A stretch of DNA of 64,000 nucleotides. Origin: Halanaerobacter jeridensis. GTDB lineage: Bacteria > Bacillota > Halanaerobiia > Halobacteroidales > Halobacteroidaceae. Each line of letters starts with the position of its first letter. Positions within the stretch are counted from its first letter, which is position 1. The position numbers and the translations under genes are program-made. Below are positions 43,733 to 53,266 of this stretch, in pieces. The notes below the pieces were generated by a model. That model did not search any database. It saw nothing but the letters and a program-made list of their open reading frames with translations, and was not told the origin of the DNA. The stretch covers positions 248,001-312,000 of the forward strand of contig NZ_JAFBDQ010000001.1 of assembly GCF_016908315.1 (NCBI RefSeq). Direction: 5' to 3'.

Positions 43733-45055
43733 ATGGAAAAAATTTATGTGTTAGATACTAATGTAATATTACATGATCCACAGTCAATATTTTCTTTTGA
43801 AGATAACCAAGTAATTATTCCAATGATAGTTTTAGAAGAGGTTGATCAACAGAAGAAGCGTCAAGATTCAGTGGGTCGTAATGCTCGAGTTTTTTCTAGA
43901 TATTTAGATGATTTAAGAGAAAAATATAGCTTATCTGAAGGTGCTCAATTAGATAATGGTGGAATACTAAAAACTGAAATAACTGTACCAGAGTTAAATA
44001 GGTTACCTTCATTATTTGATGAAACTAAAGCTGATAATTTTATTTTAGAAACAGCATTAAAAGTAGAAGAAGAAACTGATAAACCAGTTATTTTAGTTTC
44101 TAAAGATATTAATATGAGAATTAAAGCTAGTATTATTAATAGTATTGAAGCAGAAAATTATGAAACTGATGCAGTAGATATTAATGAACTATATTCAGGG
44201 ATCGCTGATATTGATTTGAGTTCATCAGAAATTGATCAATTTTATAATCAAGAAGGATTAGAAGTTGATGGTTTAGATATAACTCAAGATTTAATGGCTA
44301 ATGAGGTAGTTAATTTAGAAGATAAATTAGGAAGTTCACAGTCGGCATTAGGAATTTATGAAGCGCAAAGAGAAATGATTAGACCATTTATTTTTAGTTC
44401 TCGTGATGTCTGGGGTATTAATGCTCGAAATCGAGAACAACGTGGTGCTTTTGAACTACTACTCAATGATGATATTAAATTAGTTACATTAGTAGGTAAA
44501 GCTGGAACGGGAAAGACATTATTAGCTTTAGCTTCTGGGCTGCATAAAGTATTAGAAGAAAATAAATATAAAAGGTTAATTGTAACTCGTCCAATTATGC
44601 CAATGGGTAAAGATATTGGTTATTTGCCAGGAGATAAACGAGAAAAGTTAGCACCATGGATGAAGCCAATTTTTGACAATATGGAGTTTTTATTAGGCGG
44701 TAGAGACAAAAATGCTGCTAGTGCTTTAGCAGATTTAGAGGAACGCGATTTATTAGAAATGGAAGCAATTACTCATATTAGAGGACGAAGTATTCCTAAT
44801 CAATTTATGATTGTTGATGAAGCTCAAAATTTAACACCTCATGAAGTTAAAACAATTGTAACTCGAGTAGGAGAAAATACTAAAGTGATTTTAACTGGTG
44901 ATCCTTATCAGATCGATCATCCTTATCTAGATAGCGATAGCAATGGTCTAACTTATTTAGTTGAACGCATGAAAGATAAAGAAATAACAGGTCATATTAC
45001 ACTAGTTAAAGGAGAAAGATCAGAACTGGCGGAACTAGGAGCAAGTTGCCTATAG
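43733..45055 (+). CDS. PIN-PhoH fusion protein (PhoH2/YlaK type)
   Basis: A 440-residue protein with an N-terminal PIN ribonuclease domain (VLDTNVILHDP, VLEEVDQQKK, then VILVSKDINMRIKA) and a C-terminal PhoH ATPase/helicase domain (about 225-440) with Walker A GKAGTGKT, Walker B MIVDEAQN and the TRVGENTKVILTGDPYQID block. PhoH2 proteins unwind and cut RNA. ATG 43733 follows AAAAGGGGGG. A terminator stem runs through its stop codon, and the stretch with the gene end is duplicated downstream. Confidence 0.92.
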   Translation: MEKIYVLDTNVILHDPQSIFSFEDNQVIIPMIVLEEVDQQKKRQDSVGRNARVFSRYLDDLREKYSLSEGAQLDNGGILKTEITVPELNRLPSLFDETKADNFILETALKVEEETDKPVILVSKDINMRIKASIINSIEAENYETDAVDINELYSGIADIDLSSSEIDQFYNQEGLEVDGLDITQDLMANEVVNLEDKLGSSQSALGIYEAQREMIRPFIFSSRDVWGINARNREQRGAFELLLNDDIKLVTLVGKAGTGKTLLALASGLHKVLEENKYKRLIVTRPIMPMGKDIGYLPGDKREKLAPWMKPIFDNMEFLLGGRDKNAASALADLEERDLLEMEAITHIRGRSIPNQFMIVDEAQNLTPHEVKTIVTRVGENTKVILTGDPYQIDHPYLDSDSNGLTYLVERMKDKEITGHITLVKGERSELAELGASCL

Positions 45056-45073
45056 AACTAAAGCAACTTTTTT
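45043..45073 (+). terminator. Terminator overlapping the PhoH stop codon
   Basis: AAGTTGC (45043-45049) pairs with GCAACTT (45063-45069) across the stop codon, followed by TTTT. The 13-base loop contains the stop. Confidence 0.7.
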
Positions 45074-45300
45074 ATACCACAGCATATAGATTGCGCAGAT
45101 AATAAGCTCTAAGCACAGTGACTAGGGCGACACGAAGAGTTTTCTGGTTTATGAAAACTCGGAGGGAGCAATCAGGGTTAGCTATAGAACTAAAGCAACT
45201 TTTTTATACCACAGCATATAGATTGGGTAGATAATAAGCTCTAAGTACATTGACTAGGGCGACACGGAGTGAACTAGGTGCAAGTTGCTTATAAACTTGA
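45043..45300 (+). repeat. Tandem duplication behind the PhoH gene
   Basis: The block starting CTATAGAACTAAAGCAAC at 45050 recurs at 45182 with few changes through GACTAGGGCGACAC, a period of 132 bases. A third partial start (GAACTAGGTGCAAGTTGC, 45271-45288) repeats the gene's own 3' end. The first unit holds an extra hairpin, GAGTTTTC / GAAAACTC, that the second lacks. No reading frame of note is found in the 45056-45417 gap. Near 45333-45395 AGGCTATAA can pair with TTATAGCCT, or TAGAGG with CCTCTA, two competing stems before yggS. Confidence 0.75.
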
Positions 45301-45417
45301 AATAAAGTATAGTTTAGTTATAAAATATAAACAGGCTATAATCTTTAATTTGTTGTTAGTGAATTTAATCAATAAATTAGAGGTTATAGCCTCTATTAGG
45401 GGAGGGAATAATCAATA

Positions 45418-46110
45418 GTGAGTATTAAAGAAAGATTAGCAGAGATTCAGAATAAAATTGTAGCTGCAGCAAGAAGAGTTAACCGTGATCCAAAAGAAAT
45501 AAAATTAATAGCTGTATCTAAAAATCAAGAATTAGCTAAAATAGATAGTCTGCAGGAAGAAGGAGTAGTGGATTTTGGAGAAAGCAGAGTTCAAGCATTA
45601 AGAGATAGATATGAACAATTTCCTGAAGTGAAGTGGCATATGATTGGACACTTGCAGCGTAACAAAGTTAAGTATTTGGCCCGTATGGAAAGATGTGAAC
45701 TAATTCATTCCTTGGATAGCTTGCGCTTAGCTAAAAAAATTAATAAACGAGCCGGCATGGAAGATAGAGTCATGAAAGCATTAGTGCAGGTTAATATTGC
45801 CGAGGATGAGAATAAATACGGTTTATATGCTTCTGAAATAATTGATTATTTGCATCAGGTGTCTGATTTTGAAAATTTACAAATCAAAGGATTAATGACT
45901 ATTTTACCTCATGTTGATGATGCTGAAGAACTAAGACCTTATTTTAAAGAAATGAAAAATTTGTTTGACCGAATTAAAGAAGAAAATATATCCCAGGTAA
46001 AAATGGATGAATTATCGATGGGAATGAGTAATGATTTTGAAGTAGCGATTGAAGAAGGAGCTACTATGATTAGATTAGGGCGAAGTCTATTTGGTTCTAG
46101 AGGTTATTAG
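45418..46110 (+). CDS. yggS: YggS family PLP-binding homeostasis protein
   Basis: A 230-residue single-domain PLP-barrel protein. The cofactor lysine is in LIAVSKNQ (near residue 36), with FGESRVQ, WHMIGHLQRNK, VNIAEDENKYG, LSMGMSNDFEVAIEEGATMIRLGRSLFG all typical. It keeps PLP and amino-acid pools balanced and has no known catalytic turnover. The start is GTG 45418, behind AGGGGAGGG. It heads a Firmicute division-gene neighbourhood in which sepF usually follows; here proC follows. Confidence 0.95.
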   Translation: MSIKERLAEIQNKIVAAARRVNRDPKEIKLIAVSKNQELAKIDSLQEEGVVDFGESRVQALRDRYEQFPEVKWHMIGHLQRNKVKYLARMERCELIHSLDSLRLAKKINKRAGMEDRVMKALVQVNIAEDENKYGLYASEIIDYLHQVSDFENLQIKGLMTILPHVDDAEELRPYFKEMKNLFDRIKEENISQVKMDELSMGMSNDFEVAIEEGATMIRLGRSLFGSRGY

Positions 46111-46210
46111 AAATCTAACTAAGATTAAGTTTAAGCTTAGAAAAAAATAAAATAGGAAATATTATGAGTTTAATTATCTGTTTAAAATGAAATTAGGAAG
46201 GTGGGAGAGA

Positions 46211-47020
46211 ATGATAGAAGAAAAAGTTGGATTTATTGGTGCTGGTTCAATGGCTGAAGCATTAATTGAAGGTCTGTTAGAACAGCAAATTATTGCTCCG
46301 GATGACTTATATATCAGCGATATTAATAAATCTCGCCTCGATGAGCTAACTGCTAAATATGAAATTAATCAAGCAACTACTAATAATGCATTAGTGTCTA
46401 AAGCAGATTATATTATTTTAGCAGTTAAACCGCAGGTTATAGGGCAAGTCTTAGAAGAAGTTGGCCCTAAAATCACTGCTCAACAGACAGTTTTTTCTAT
46501 AGCCGCAGGGGTAGAGACTAATCAAATTGAAGCGAATTTAGATCAAGTTCCAGTAGTTAGATTAATGCCCAATACTGCTGCTTTGATTGGTGAAGCAGCT
46601 ATTGCTTATTCCTTGGGTAGTTATGCTGGAAAAGAAACAGCAGCAGTAGTAGAAGAGCTGTTTAGTGCATCAGGAACTGTAACTAAAGTTAAAGAGAATT
46701 TGATGGATGCTGTGACGGGATTAAGTGGTAGTGGTCCTGCATATATCTATTTGATTATTGAAGCTTTATCTGATGCAGGAGTAAATATGGGACTACCGCG
46801 CGAAAAATCTACTGAATTAACTTTACAAACCATAATTGGAGCTGCTAAAATGGTAAAAGAGTCAGACTTACATCCAGGAGAGTTAAAAGATATGGTTACT
46901 TCCCCTGGAGGGACTACAATCAAAGGTATGCAGCAGCTTGAAGAATCAGGAGTGCGTGGTATTTTATATAATACAGTAGAAGCAGCAGCAAATAAATCAC
47001 AAGAATTAAAAAAGGAGTGA
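46211..47020 (+). CDS. proC: Pyrroline-5-carboxylate reductase
   Basis: A 269-residue NAD(P)H enzyme making proline from 1-pyrroline-5-carboxylate. Seen: Rossmann loop VGFIGAGSMAEALIEGLL, VKPQ, VVRLMPNTAALIGEAA, and the C-terminal signature LSGSGPAYIYLIIEALSDAGV...TSPGGTTIKGMQQLEE. ATG 46211 follows GGTGGGAGA; the upstream in-frame ATG 46187 lacks one. The stop lies in the yggT ribosome site. It occupies the spot usually held by sepF. Confidence 0.96.
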   Translation: MIEEKVGFIGAGSMAEALIEGLLEQQIIAPDDLYISDINKSRLDELTAKYEINQATTNNALVSKADYIILAVKPQVIGQVLEEVGPKITAQQTVFSIAAGVETNQIEANLDQVPVVRLMPNTAALIGEAAIAYSLGSYAGKETAAVVEELFSASGTVTKVKENLMDAVTGLSGSGPAYIYLIIEALSDAGVNMGLPREKSTELTLQTIIGAAKMVKESDLHPGELKDMVTSPGGTTIKGMQQLEESGVRGILYNTVEAAANKSQELKKE

Positions 47021-47025
47021 AATTA

Positions 47026-47304
47026 GTGGTAGAGTTAATTATTAAACTTTTGCATATAGGATACGATATATACAGTTTTATGATTTTAGCTAGAATAATA
47101 GCTTCATGGGTGCAGCCGCCGAAAGATAATGAGTTCATGAGACGATTTTTACGTTTTGTTTATGAGGCTACTGAGCCAGTGTTAGCCCCATTGAGACAGT
47201 TAATACCTATTCCAGCAATTGATTTATCTCCGATTGTAGCATTGTTATTGCTACAGTTTATTGTTAATGGTTTATCAGATATTTTACGTAGATTAGCGTA
47301 TTAA
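47026..47304 (+). CDS. yggT: YggT family membrane protein
   Basis: A 92-residue protein with two hydrophobic helices and the YggT core LRLVYEATEPVLAPLRQLIP-like stretch (residues about 43-62), IDLSPIVALLLLQ. In Firmicutes YlmG/YggT lies between sepF and ylmH and is linked to envelope and division functions. GTG 47026 has AAAGGAGTGA at the right distance; GTG 47017 lies inside that site and would overlap proC. Spacing to ylmH is 14 bases. Confidence 0.9.
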   Translation: MVELIIKLLHIGYDIYSFMILARIIASWVQPPKDNEFMRRFLRFVYEATEPVLAPLRQLIPIPAIDLSPIVALLLLQFIVNGLSDILRRLAY

Positions 47305-47318
47305 ATTGAGGTGGAAGT

Positions 47319-48107
47319 ATGTTATTTGATAAAGAAAGATTATTGTCACAATTTCAAGATGAAGAAAAAATCGTGCTAGATAAAGTATTAGATAAAGCAG
47401 AAGAAGCTCTCCGGACTCATAAAGTAGCATTTACTAAATTTTTGAACCCGCATCATCTGTATTTGGCTCAAGAAATGCTAGACCAAGTTAGAGATTTGAA
47501 ATATTTACTATATGGAGCTTATCAACAGGCTGAAAGACAAAGGCTAGCTGTTATGCCTGACTATTATATAGAAGATATGGTAGATTCTCCATTAACTTTA
47601 TTAGATATTAGTGGTCAGTTTAAATTTCAAGATGTTAGCCACCGTGATTTTTTGGGAGCGATTTTGGGGACAGGAATAAAAAGAGAAATGGTAGGCGATT
47701 TAGTACTTTATAAAGAAGGATGTCAAGCTATCATTGCCCCTGAAATCAAAGACTACCTTATCTATAATTTAGAACAGGTACATAAAATAGGAGTAGAAGT
47801 TAAAGAAATTAGTTTTGATCGACTTCAAGTAGAACCACAAAGAATTAAAAAGATTAAAAGTACTGTAGCTTCTTTGAGATTAGATTCAGTAGCTAGTTCT
47901 GGTTTTGGGACTTCCCGGAGTAAAATGAGTAAAATAATTGAACAAGGTAAAGTAAAAGTTAATTGGCAAGTAGTAGAAGATCCAGCTTATTTTTTAGATG
48001 AAGATGACCTCCTATCAATTAGAGGGCGATGTAGAGTAGAAATTGATGAATTCAGAGGAAAATCAAGAAAAGATCGAATTAAATTAACCTTAAAGCGCTA
48101 TTTATAA
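47319..48107 (+). CDS. ylmH: YlmH family RNA-binding S4-domain protein
   Basis: A 262-residue protein: an N-terminal alpha/beta region (PHHLYLAQEMLDQ, HRDFLGAILGTGIKREMVGDLVL) and a C-terminal S4 domain (about 182-240, RLDSVASSGFGTSRSKMSKIIEQGKVKVNW). YlmH proteins bind RNA and the 50S-peptidyl-tRNA complex and act in ribosome rescue. ATG 47319 follows GAGGTGGAAG. It is cotranscribed with yggT and divIVA by spacing. Confidence 0.93.
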   Translation: MLFDKERLLSQFQDEEKIVLDKVLDKAEEALRTHKVAFTKFLNPHHLYLAQEMLDQVRDLKYLLYGAYQQAERQRLAVMPDYYIEDMVDSPLTLLDISGQFKFQDVSHRDFLGAILGTGIKREMVGDLVLYKEGCQAIIAPEIKDYLIYNLEQVHKIGVEVKEISFDRLQVEPQRIKKIKSTVASLRLDSVASSGFGTSRSKMSKIIEQGKVKVNWQVVEDPAYFLDEDDLLSIRGRCRVEIDEFRGKSRKDRIKLTLKRYL

Positions 48108-48123
48108 AGGGAGGATTAATTTT

Positions 48124-48636
48124 ATGGACTTAACTCCAGACGAAATTGCAGATAAAGAATTTAAGAAGAGTTTTGCTTTGTGGTCCTATGATGATAATGA
48201 AGTAAAAGAATTTTTAGAATTAGTTTCTATTTGCTATGAAGAAGCCTTAGTCAAAAACAGAAAATTGGAAGAAAAAATGGAAGATTTAAAAACAGACTTA
48301 GAAAGAGAAAAAGAGAAGGTTGAAGCTAAAAAAAGAGAAGCCGCAGAAATCAAAGAAGATGCGCAATCTGAGGCAGAAAGAATTATTAAAGAAGCTGAGC
48401 AAGAAGCTCAAAAGATCAAAGATGAAGCTGAATTAAAAGCAGAAAGAATTATCAATCAGTCTAAAAAAAGAGCTAGTAAAGTAATAGATATAGAAAAAGA
48501 AGTAAAAAGTGATTTTAAAAACTTATTTACTTATTTATTAAATTCTTTAGAAAATGAAAGTGATTTAGAAGAAATTGAAGATAAATTCAATCAATTAGTT
48601 CAGAATCCGGAGGGGGAAGAATGGAACGAAGAATAG
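48124..48636 (+). CDS. divIVA: DivIVA-domain cell-division protein
   Basis: A 170-residue protein with the DivIVA N-terminal lipid-binding part (LTPDEIADKEFKKSFALWSYDDNEVKEFLELVSICYEEAL) and a long coiled coil (about 50-135) rich in Lys, Glu and Ala. DivIVA marks curved membrane at poles and septa. The usual 'F....R GYD..EV..FL' core is present as FALWSYDDNEVKEFL. Its end overlaps the next gene by 16 bases. Confidence 0.9.
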   Translation: MDLTPDEIADKEFKKSFALWSYDDNEVKEFLELVSICYEEALVKNRKLEEKMEDLKTDLEREKEKVEAKKREAAEIKEDAQSEAERIIKEAEQEAQKIKDEAELKAERIINQSKKRASKVIDIEKEVKSDFKNLFTYLLNSLENESDLEEIEDKFNQLVQNPEGEEWNEE

Positions 48637-48866
48637 CTGTAGTGGGGATTATTATTAATAATAGAGAAGAAGCTGCAGATAGAGTTAATGATGTTTTAAG
48701 TAATTATGGAGATTTGGTTGTAGGTAGAATGGGTTTACCATATGAAGATAGAGATATGAATATTATTTCATTAATTGTGGATGGTACTAATGACCAACTA
48801 GGTGCTTTGGCAGGTAAATTAGGTAACATTAACGGAGTTAAAGTCAAAACTATGATGACAGAATAA
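48621..48866 (+). CDS. TM1266-type iron-only hydrogenase system regulator
   Basis: An 81-residue ACT/ferredoxin-like fold protein: RIAVVGIIINNREEAADRVNDVLSNYGDLVVGRMGLPYEDRDMNIISLIVDG. It matches the small TM1266 family often encoded with [FeFe]-hydrogenase maturation genes; no hydrogenase gene is in view. It starts inside the 3' end of divIVA behind GGAGGGGGA, so it is translated with it. Its link to division genes is unexplained and may be chance. Confidence 0.85.
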   Translation: MERRIAVVGIIINNREEAADRVNDVLSNYGDLVVGRMGLPYEDRDMNIISLIVDGTNDQLGALAGKLGNINGVKVKTMMTE

Positions 48867-48939
48867 GTTAAGATTAAGACTAAGACTTAATTTGATTAAA
48901 AGGAAAATTAGATAGCAATCATTGAGTGAGGGATAAAAA

Positions 48940-49653
48940 ATGACAATAGGTATTATTGGAGCAATGGAAATTGAAATCGAATTATTAAAAGAAGATTTGG
49001 AGTTAAAAAGTAAATTAGAAAAAGCTAGTATGACTTTTTATTCAGGAAATTTGGCTGGGCAAGAAGTTGTATTAGTTAAATCAGGTATTGGGAAAGTTAA
49101 TGCTGGAATCTGTACTCAAATTTTGGTAGATGAATTTGATATAGATCAACTTATTTTTACTGGAGTTGCTGGAGCTATTGACCCTGCATTAGAAGTAGAG
49201 GATATAGTTGTTTCTACTGATTTAGTACAGCATGATGTCGATGCGACAGCATTTGGTGATCGTAAGCCAGGTGAAATACCTGAATTAGCTAAGATATCAT
49301 TTGAGGCAGATGAAAATTTAGTTGATTTAGCATTTAATGCTGGTAAAGATATTCTTAAATCCGAATCAAATCAAGTCTATAAAGGAAGAATACTATCAGG
49401 GGATCAGTTTATCTCTGATAAAGTAAAAGTTAAAAAATTAAAAGAGCAGTTTGGTGGTTATTGTACAGAAATGGAAGGGGCAGCAGTAGCTCAAGCAGCT
49501 TATCTTAATCAACTACCGTTTGTGATCATTCGTTCTATTTCTGATAAGGCAGATGAAGAAGCAGATATTTCTTTTGAAAAATTTGCTAAAGAAGCAGCCC
49601 AACATTCATATAAAATTGTAATTGCTATTTTGAAAAAATTAATTAGTAGTTGA
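48940..49653 (+). CDS. mtnN: 5'-methylthioadenosine/S-adenosylhomocysteine nucleosidase
   Basis: A 237-residue nucleosidase that removes adenine from methylthioadenosine and S-adenosylhomocysteine. Seen: GIIGAMEIEIELL, VLVKSGIGKVNAGICTQ, FTGVAGAID, HDVDATAFG, ILSGDQFI and TEMEGAAVAQ, ISDKADEEADISFEKF. It feeds S-ribosylhomocysteine to the LuxS enzyme at 55627 and so belongs to the SAM cycle with metK. The -35 box of the T-box promoter begins at its penultimate base triplet and includes its stop codon. Confidence 0.95.
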   Translation: MTIGIIGAMEIEIELLKEDLELKSKLEKASMTFYSGNLAGQEVVLVKSGIGKVNAGICTQILVDEFDIDQLIFTGVAGAIDPALEVEDIVVSTDLVQHDVDATAFGDRKPGEIPELAKISFEADENLVDLAFNAGKDILKSESNQVYKGRILSGDQFISDKVKVKKLKEQFGGYCTEMEGAAVAQAAYLNQLPFVIIRSISDKADEEADISFEKFAKEAAQHSYKIVIAILKKLISS

Positions 49654-49678
49654 CGTAATTTAAGAGTTGTATTATAAT
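49650..49678 (+). promoter_or_regulatory. Promoter of the ileS T-box leader
   Basis: TTGACG (49650-49655), 17 bases, TATAAT (49673-49678). The -35 box contains the TGA stop of mtnN. The T-box leader begins about ten bases past the -10. Confidence 0.75.
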
Positions 49679-49704
49679 GATATACAAAATGAATACTAAA
49701 ATAA

Positions 49705-49946
49705 ATGCGATGATGGAGAAGAGTAGATAAAGTGAAAGTGATAGCGAGACAGGGATGGTGGAAGCCTGTTTAACGGGAAACTTTATTGAAGATCATCTCT
49801 TAGCTATTCTAATGAACATAAGTATAATTCTTAGTAGTTAGAATCGGTGCGAATCGTTAATTTTAAAAGTGAGTATGTGTTTAACATATATTAACTAGGG
49901 TGGTACCGCGAGTAGACCTCGTCCCTGATCAGGGATGAGGTTTTTT
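49705..49946 (+). promoter_or_regulatory. T-box riboswitch before ileS
   Basis: A classical T-box leader: GAGAAGAGTAGA on the 5' side of the specifier loop (49715-49726), GACAGGGATGGTGG in the distal stem I region, the conserved AGGGTGGTACCGCG (49897-49910), then a terminator with arms ACCTCGTCCCTGAT / ATCAGGGATGAGGT and a T run. The likely specifier is an ATC (Ile) triplet at 49792 or 49795 in GAAGATCATC. It senses uncharged tRNA-Ile and lets transcription enter ileS. The 370-base gap before ileS is essentially filled by this leader. Confidence 0.93.
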
Positions 49947-50025
49947 ATTTTGGGTTGGCAACTATGATTAAGCAAATGATTTAATTAAGAGGATTATTAT
50001 ATTATATAAAGGGGTGCATGAAAAA

Positions 50026-52809
50026 ATGGATTATAAAGATACGTTAAATTTACCGGAAACAGATTTCTCGATGAGAGCTAATTTATCTGAACGAGAACCT
50101 GATTTTCAAGAGTTTTGGAAAGAAAAAGAAGTATATGAAAAAGCACAAGAGCAAAGAAAGGGTGCAGAAAAGTTTATTCTACATGATGGTCCTCCTTACG
50201 CTAATGGAGATATTCATATTGGTCATGCTTTGAATAAAACTTTAAAGGACATTGTAACTAGATATAATCACTTAAAAGGTTATCAGTCTCCGTATATTCC
50301 TGGTTGGGATACACATGGATTACCGATTGAACACAAAGTAACTAAAGATTTAAGTGAAGAAGAAAGAAAAGAATTAAGTACTAAAGAGTTAAGAGAAGAA
50401 TGTGAAGAATATGCTCTTAAATATGTAGAAAGACAAAAAGAACAGTTTAAAAGATTAGGTGTTTGGGGCGATTGGGATAATCCTTATATTACTTTAGAAC
50501 CAGAATATGAAGCAAAACAGATTGAAGTATTTGGAGAGATGGCTTTAGAAGGTTTATTTTATCAAGGTTTAAAACCAGTTCATTGGTGTACTAGTTGTGA
50601 AACAGCATTGGCTGAAGCTGAGATTGAATACGAAGAAATTAATGGACCTTCAATTTATGTTAAATTTCCAGTAAAAGATGGGGCAGAACTAGGAGGAGTA
50701 GAACTTAGTGATGAAGATTATGTGGTTATTTGGACTACTACCCCTTGGACAATTCCTTCTAATTTAGCAATTACTGTTCACCCGGATTTTGAATATGTGA
50801 TTGCAGAAGCTGATGGCGACAAAATTGTAGTAGCTAAGAAATTATTAGAAGAAGTAGCTAAAACTTGTGATATTGAAGAGTACCAAGTGTTATCAGAATT
50901 TAAAGGAGAAGATTTAGAAGGAGTAGTTTGTAATCATCCTTTCTTCGAGCGGGAATCACCAATTATTTTAGGAGAACATGTTACTCTAGAAAGTGGTACA
51001 GGTTGTGTTCATACTGCACCAGGACACGGTCATGAAGACTATGTTGTAGGTCAAGAATATGGACTTGATGTTTATGCTCCAATGGATGATAAAGGGTACT
51101 TTACTGAAGAAGCAGGAGAAGACTTTGCTGGAAAACATTATGATAAAGCAAATATTAAAGTAACAGATCTATTAAAAGAAGATGATTTATTAATGGATTT
51201 AAGCTTTGTTGATCACTCTTATCCTCACTGCTGGAGATGTAAGAATCCAGTTATATTTAGAGCGACAAAACAGTGGTTTGCATCGGTAGATGAAATTAAA
51301 GATGATGCTTTAGAAGCAATCAAAAATGTTGATTGGTATCCTGAATGGGGAGAAGGTCGCATTGAAAATATGGTAGCAGATAGAAATGATTGGTGTATTT
51401 CTCGTCAGAGAGTATGGGGTGTACCAATTCCTATCTTTTATTGTGAAGATTGTGGTGAACCATTAATTACAGAAGAAAGTTTAAATAGTGTACAAGAATT
51501 ATTTGCTAAAAAAGGATCTGGCAGTTGGTATGAGCTTGATGCAGATGATATTTTACCGGCTGATATTAAATGTGAAGCTTGTGGTCATGATAAATTTGCC
51601 AAAGAAACGGATATTATGGATGTTTGGTTTGACTCGGGTGCTAGTCATGCCTCAGTTTTAGAAAATTATGATGAATTAACAAGACCAGCTGATTTATATT
51701 TAGAAGGTACAGATCAGTATCGTGGTTGGTTTAACTCTTCTTTATTAACTTCTATCGCTGCTAGAGATGAAGCACCATATAAAGCTGTTGTAACTAATGG
51801 TTTTACGGTTGATGAAAAAGGAAAGAAAATGTCTAAATCAGTAGGGAATGTAATTTCTCCTCATGAGATCATTGATCAATATGGAGCAGATATTTTGAGA
51901 CTGTGGGTTGCTTCTTCTAACTTTAAAGAAGATGTAAGAGTATCTGATAAGATTTTACAGGAAAATGCTGAGGTTTATCGTAGAATTAGAAATACATCTC
52001 GCTTTATTTTAGGGAACTTAGCTGATTTCAATCCTGCAGAAGATAGTATGGATTTTGAAGACTTAACCGAACTTGACCGTTGGGCATTAATGAAACTACA
52101 AAAAGTAGTTGAAGTAGCAAATGAAGCATATGAAGATTATGAATATCATCGTGTTTATCATGCAGTTCATAATTTCTTTAGAGTAGAGATGAGTTCTTTC
52201 TATATGGATGTTATAAAAGATAGATTATATGTGTTAGAACCAACTAATGAGGTTAGACGTTCTGGCCAAACTGCATTATATGAAATTTTAGTAACATTAA
52301 CTAAAGTAATGGCTCCAATTTTAGTGCATACTACTGAAGAAATTTGGCAAGAACTACCTGGTGAGCAAAGTGAAAGTGTCTTCTTAAGTGAATGGCCTGA
52401 ATTGAAAGCAGACTATTTTGATGAAGAATTAGAAGATAAATGGGCTAAATTGCGAGAAATCAGAAAAGATGTTTCTAAATCTTTAGAGATAGCTCGTAAT
52501 AATGAATTAATTGGACATTCTTTAGATGCTGAAATAGAATTATATCCAAATGAAGATGTATATAAGTTCTTAACTAACTTTGATGACTTAGCAGAATTAT
52601 TTATTGTTTCTAAAGCTAATTTACATGAGCCTGATGCTACAGCAGAAGAAGATGTATATCAGGGTGAAGAAACAGCAATTAAAGTAAAAGTTAAGCATGC
52701 TCCGGGAGAAAAATGTGAAAGATGTTGGCATTATAGCCCAACTGTAGGAGAAGATGAAGAAAATCCAGAAATTTGTGCTAGTTGTTCTGATATTCTAGCA
52801 AAATTATAA
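50026..52809 (+). CDS. ileS: Isoleucyl-tRNA synthetase
   Basis: A 927-residue class I synthetase with HIGH motif region [25 protein letters not shown], the editing domain ([27 protein letters not shown]), KMSKS in [15 protein letters not shown], and a C-terminal zinc finger CERCWHYSP...CASC. It attaches isoleucine to tRNA-Ile and edits valine. ATG 50026 is taken, as the in-frame GTG 50014 lies inside AAAGGGGTG. T-box control precedes it and a strong terminator follows. The zinc finger shows it is the bacterial form. Confidence 0.98.
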   Translation: MDYKDTLNLPETDFSMRANLSEREPDFQEFWKEKEVYEKAQEQRKGAEKFILHDGPPYANGDIHIGHALNKTLKDIVTRYNHLKGYQSPYIPGWDTHGLPIEHKVTKDLSEEERKELSTKELREECEEYALKYVERQKEQFKRLGVWGDWDNPYITLEPEYEAKQIEVFGEMALEGLFYQGLKPVHWCTSCETALAEAEIEYEEINGPSIYVKFPVKDGAELGGVELSDEDYVVIWTTTPWTIPSNLAITVHPDFEYVIAEADGDKIVVAKKLLEEVAKTCDIEEYQVLSEFKGEDLEGVVCNHPFFERESPIILGEHVTLESGTGCVHTAPGHGHEDYVVGQEYGLDVYAPMDDKGYFTEEAGEDFAGKHYDKANIKVTDLLKEDDLLMDLSFVDHSYPHCWRCKNPVIFRATKQWFASVDEIKDDALEAIKNVDWYPEWGEGRIENMVADRNDWCISRQRVWGVPIPIFYCEDCGEPLITEESLNSVQELFAKKGSGSWYELDADDILPADIKCEACGHDKFAKETDIMDVWFDSGASHASVLENYDELTRPADLYLEGTDQYRGWFNSSLLTSIAARDEAPYKAVVTNGFTVDEKGKKMSKSVGNVISPHEIIDQYGADILRLWVASSNFKEDVRVSDKILQENAEVYRRIRNTSRFILGNLADFNPAEDSMDFEDLTELDRWALMKLQKVVEVANEAYEDYEYHRVYHAVHNFFRVEMSSFYMDVIKDRLYVLEPTNEVRRSGQTALYEILVTLTKVMAPILVHTTEEIWQELPGEQSESVFLSEWPELKADYFDEELEDKWAKLREIRKDVSKSLEIARNNELIGHSLDAEIELYPNEDVYKFLTNFDDLAELFIVSKANLHEPDATAEEDVYQGEETAIKVKVKHAPGEKCERCWHYSPTVGEDEENPEICASCSDILAKL

Positions 52810-52829
52810 ATTTGAAAACTACAGTTAGA

Positions 52830-52864
52830 AAAAGGTCTGCAACAAGCCGTTGCAGACCTTTTTA
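52830..52864 (+). terminator. Strong intrinsic terminator after ileS
   Basis: AAAAGGTCTGCAAC and GTTGCAGACCTTTT enclose AAGCC, followed by T. The rest of the gap to 53029 shows a small hairpin near 52974 and a weak TTGCAA-18-TATATT promoter-like pair at 52985-53014 pointing to remA. Confidence 0.92.
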
Positions 52865-53029
52865 ATTTAAACCCCGAATAAAACAGATAGGTGTTAGATT
52901 TTTTAAATCATTTAAAGGAATTATATATGTTTGAGCAGTATAATAATAATAAGAATTAAAAATGTATAATTGCAGGTCAAGTACTTGCAAAATTGTTTCT
53001 ACTTATGATATATTAATACAAGCACATAA

Positions 53030-53241
53030 TCTATATAAAGTGGCACTATCGTGCCACTAGCTAGTAGATAAAAGCTAGTAGCTAGTAGTAAATTCAAAAC
53101 CAAAAAACAGTTCATAGCTAGAAATTATTGAATACTAGGTTAATGTTTTAGGTTTTGAATTTGATTTTATTTTTTAACTATTAGCTCCTAGCTACTTACT
53201 TCTAGCTATAAAGTTTCACTGAAAGTGCAACTTTATATAGA
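53030..53241. repeat. TCTATATAAAG-ended repeat element, full 212-bp copy
   Basis: Exact terminal inverted repeats TCTATATAAAG / CTTTATATAGA, preceded and followed by TAA, a possible 3-bp target duplication. Each end carries a hairpin tip: GTGGCAC-TATC-GTGCCAC on the left and AGTTTCACT-GAA-AGTGCAACT on the right. Inner segments rich in CTAGTAG/CTAGC and AAATTCAAAACC / GGTTTTGAATTT pair across the centre, so the whole unit can fold. It differs from the copy at 60081 at five of 212 positions, lies in the same orientation, and contains no gene. It ends 25 bases before remA. Confidence 0.9.
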
Positions 53242-53266
53242 TAATTCATAGCTAGGGGGAATAACT

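Noticed and set aside
45050-45300. A riboswitch before yggS
   Set aside because: The conserved blocks are better explained as a duplication of the PhoH gene end; they match no riboswitch class known to me and are followed by more than 100 unrelated bases.
48621-48866. TM1266-type gene as a misread divIVA extension
   Set aside because: It is in another frame with its own GGAGGGGGA ribosome site and a full conserved family sequence.
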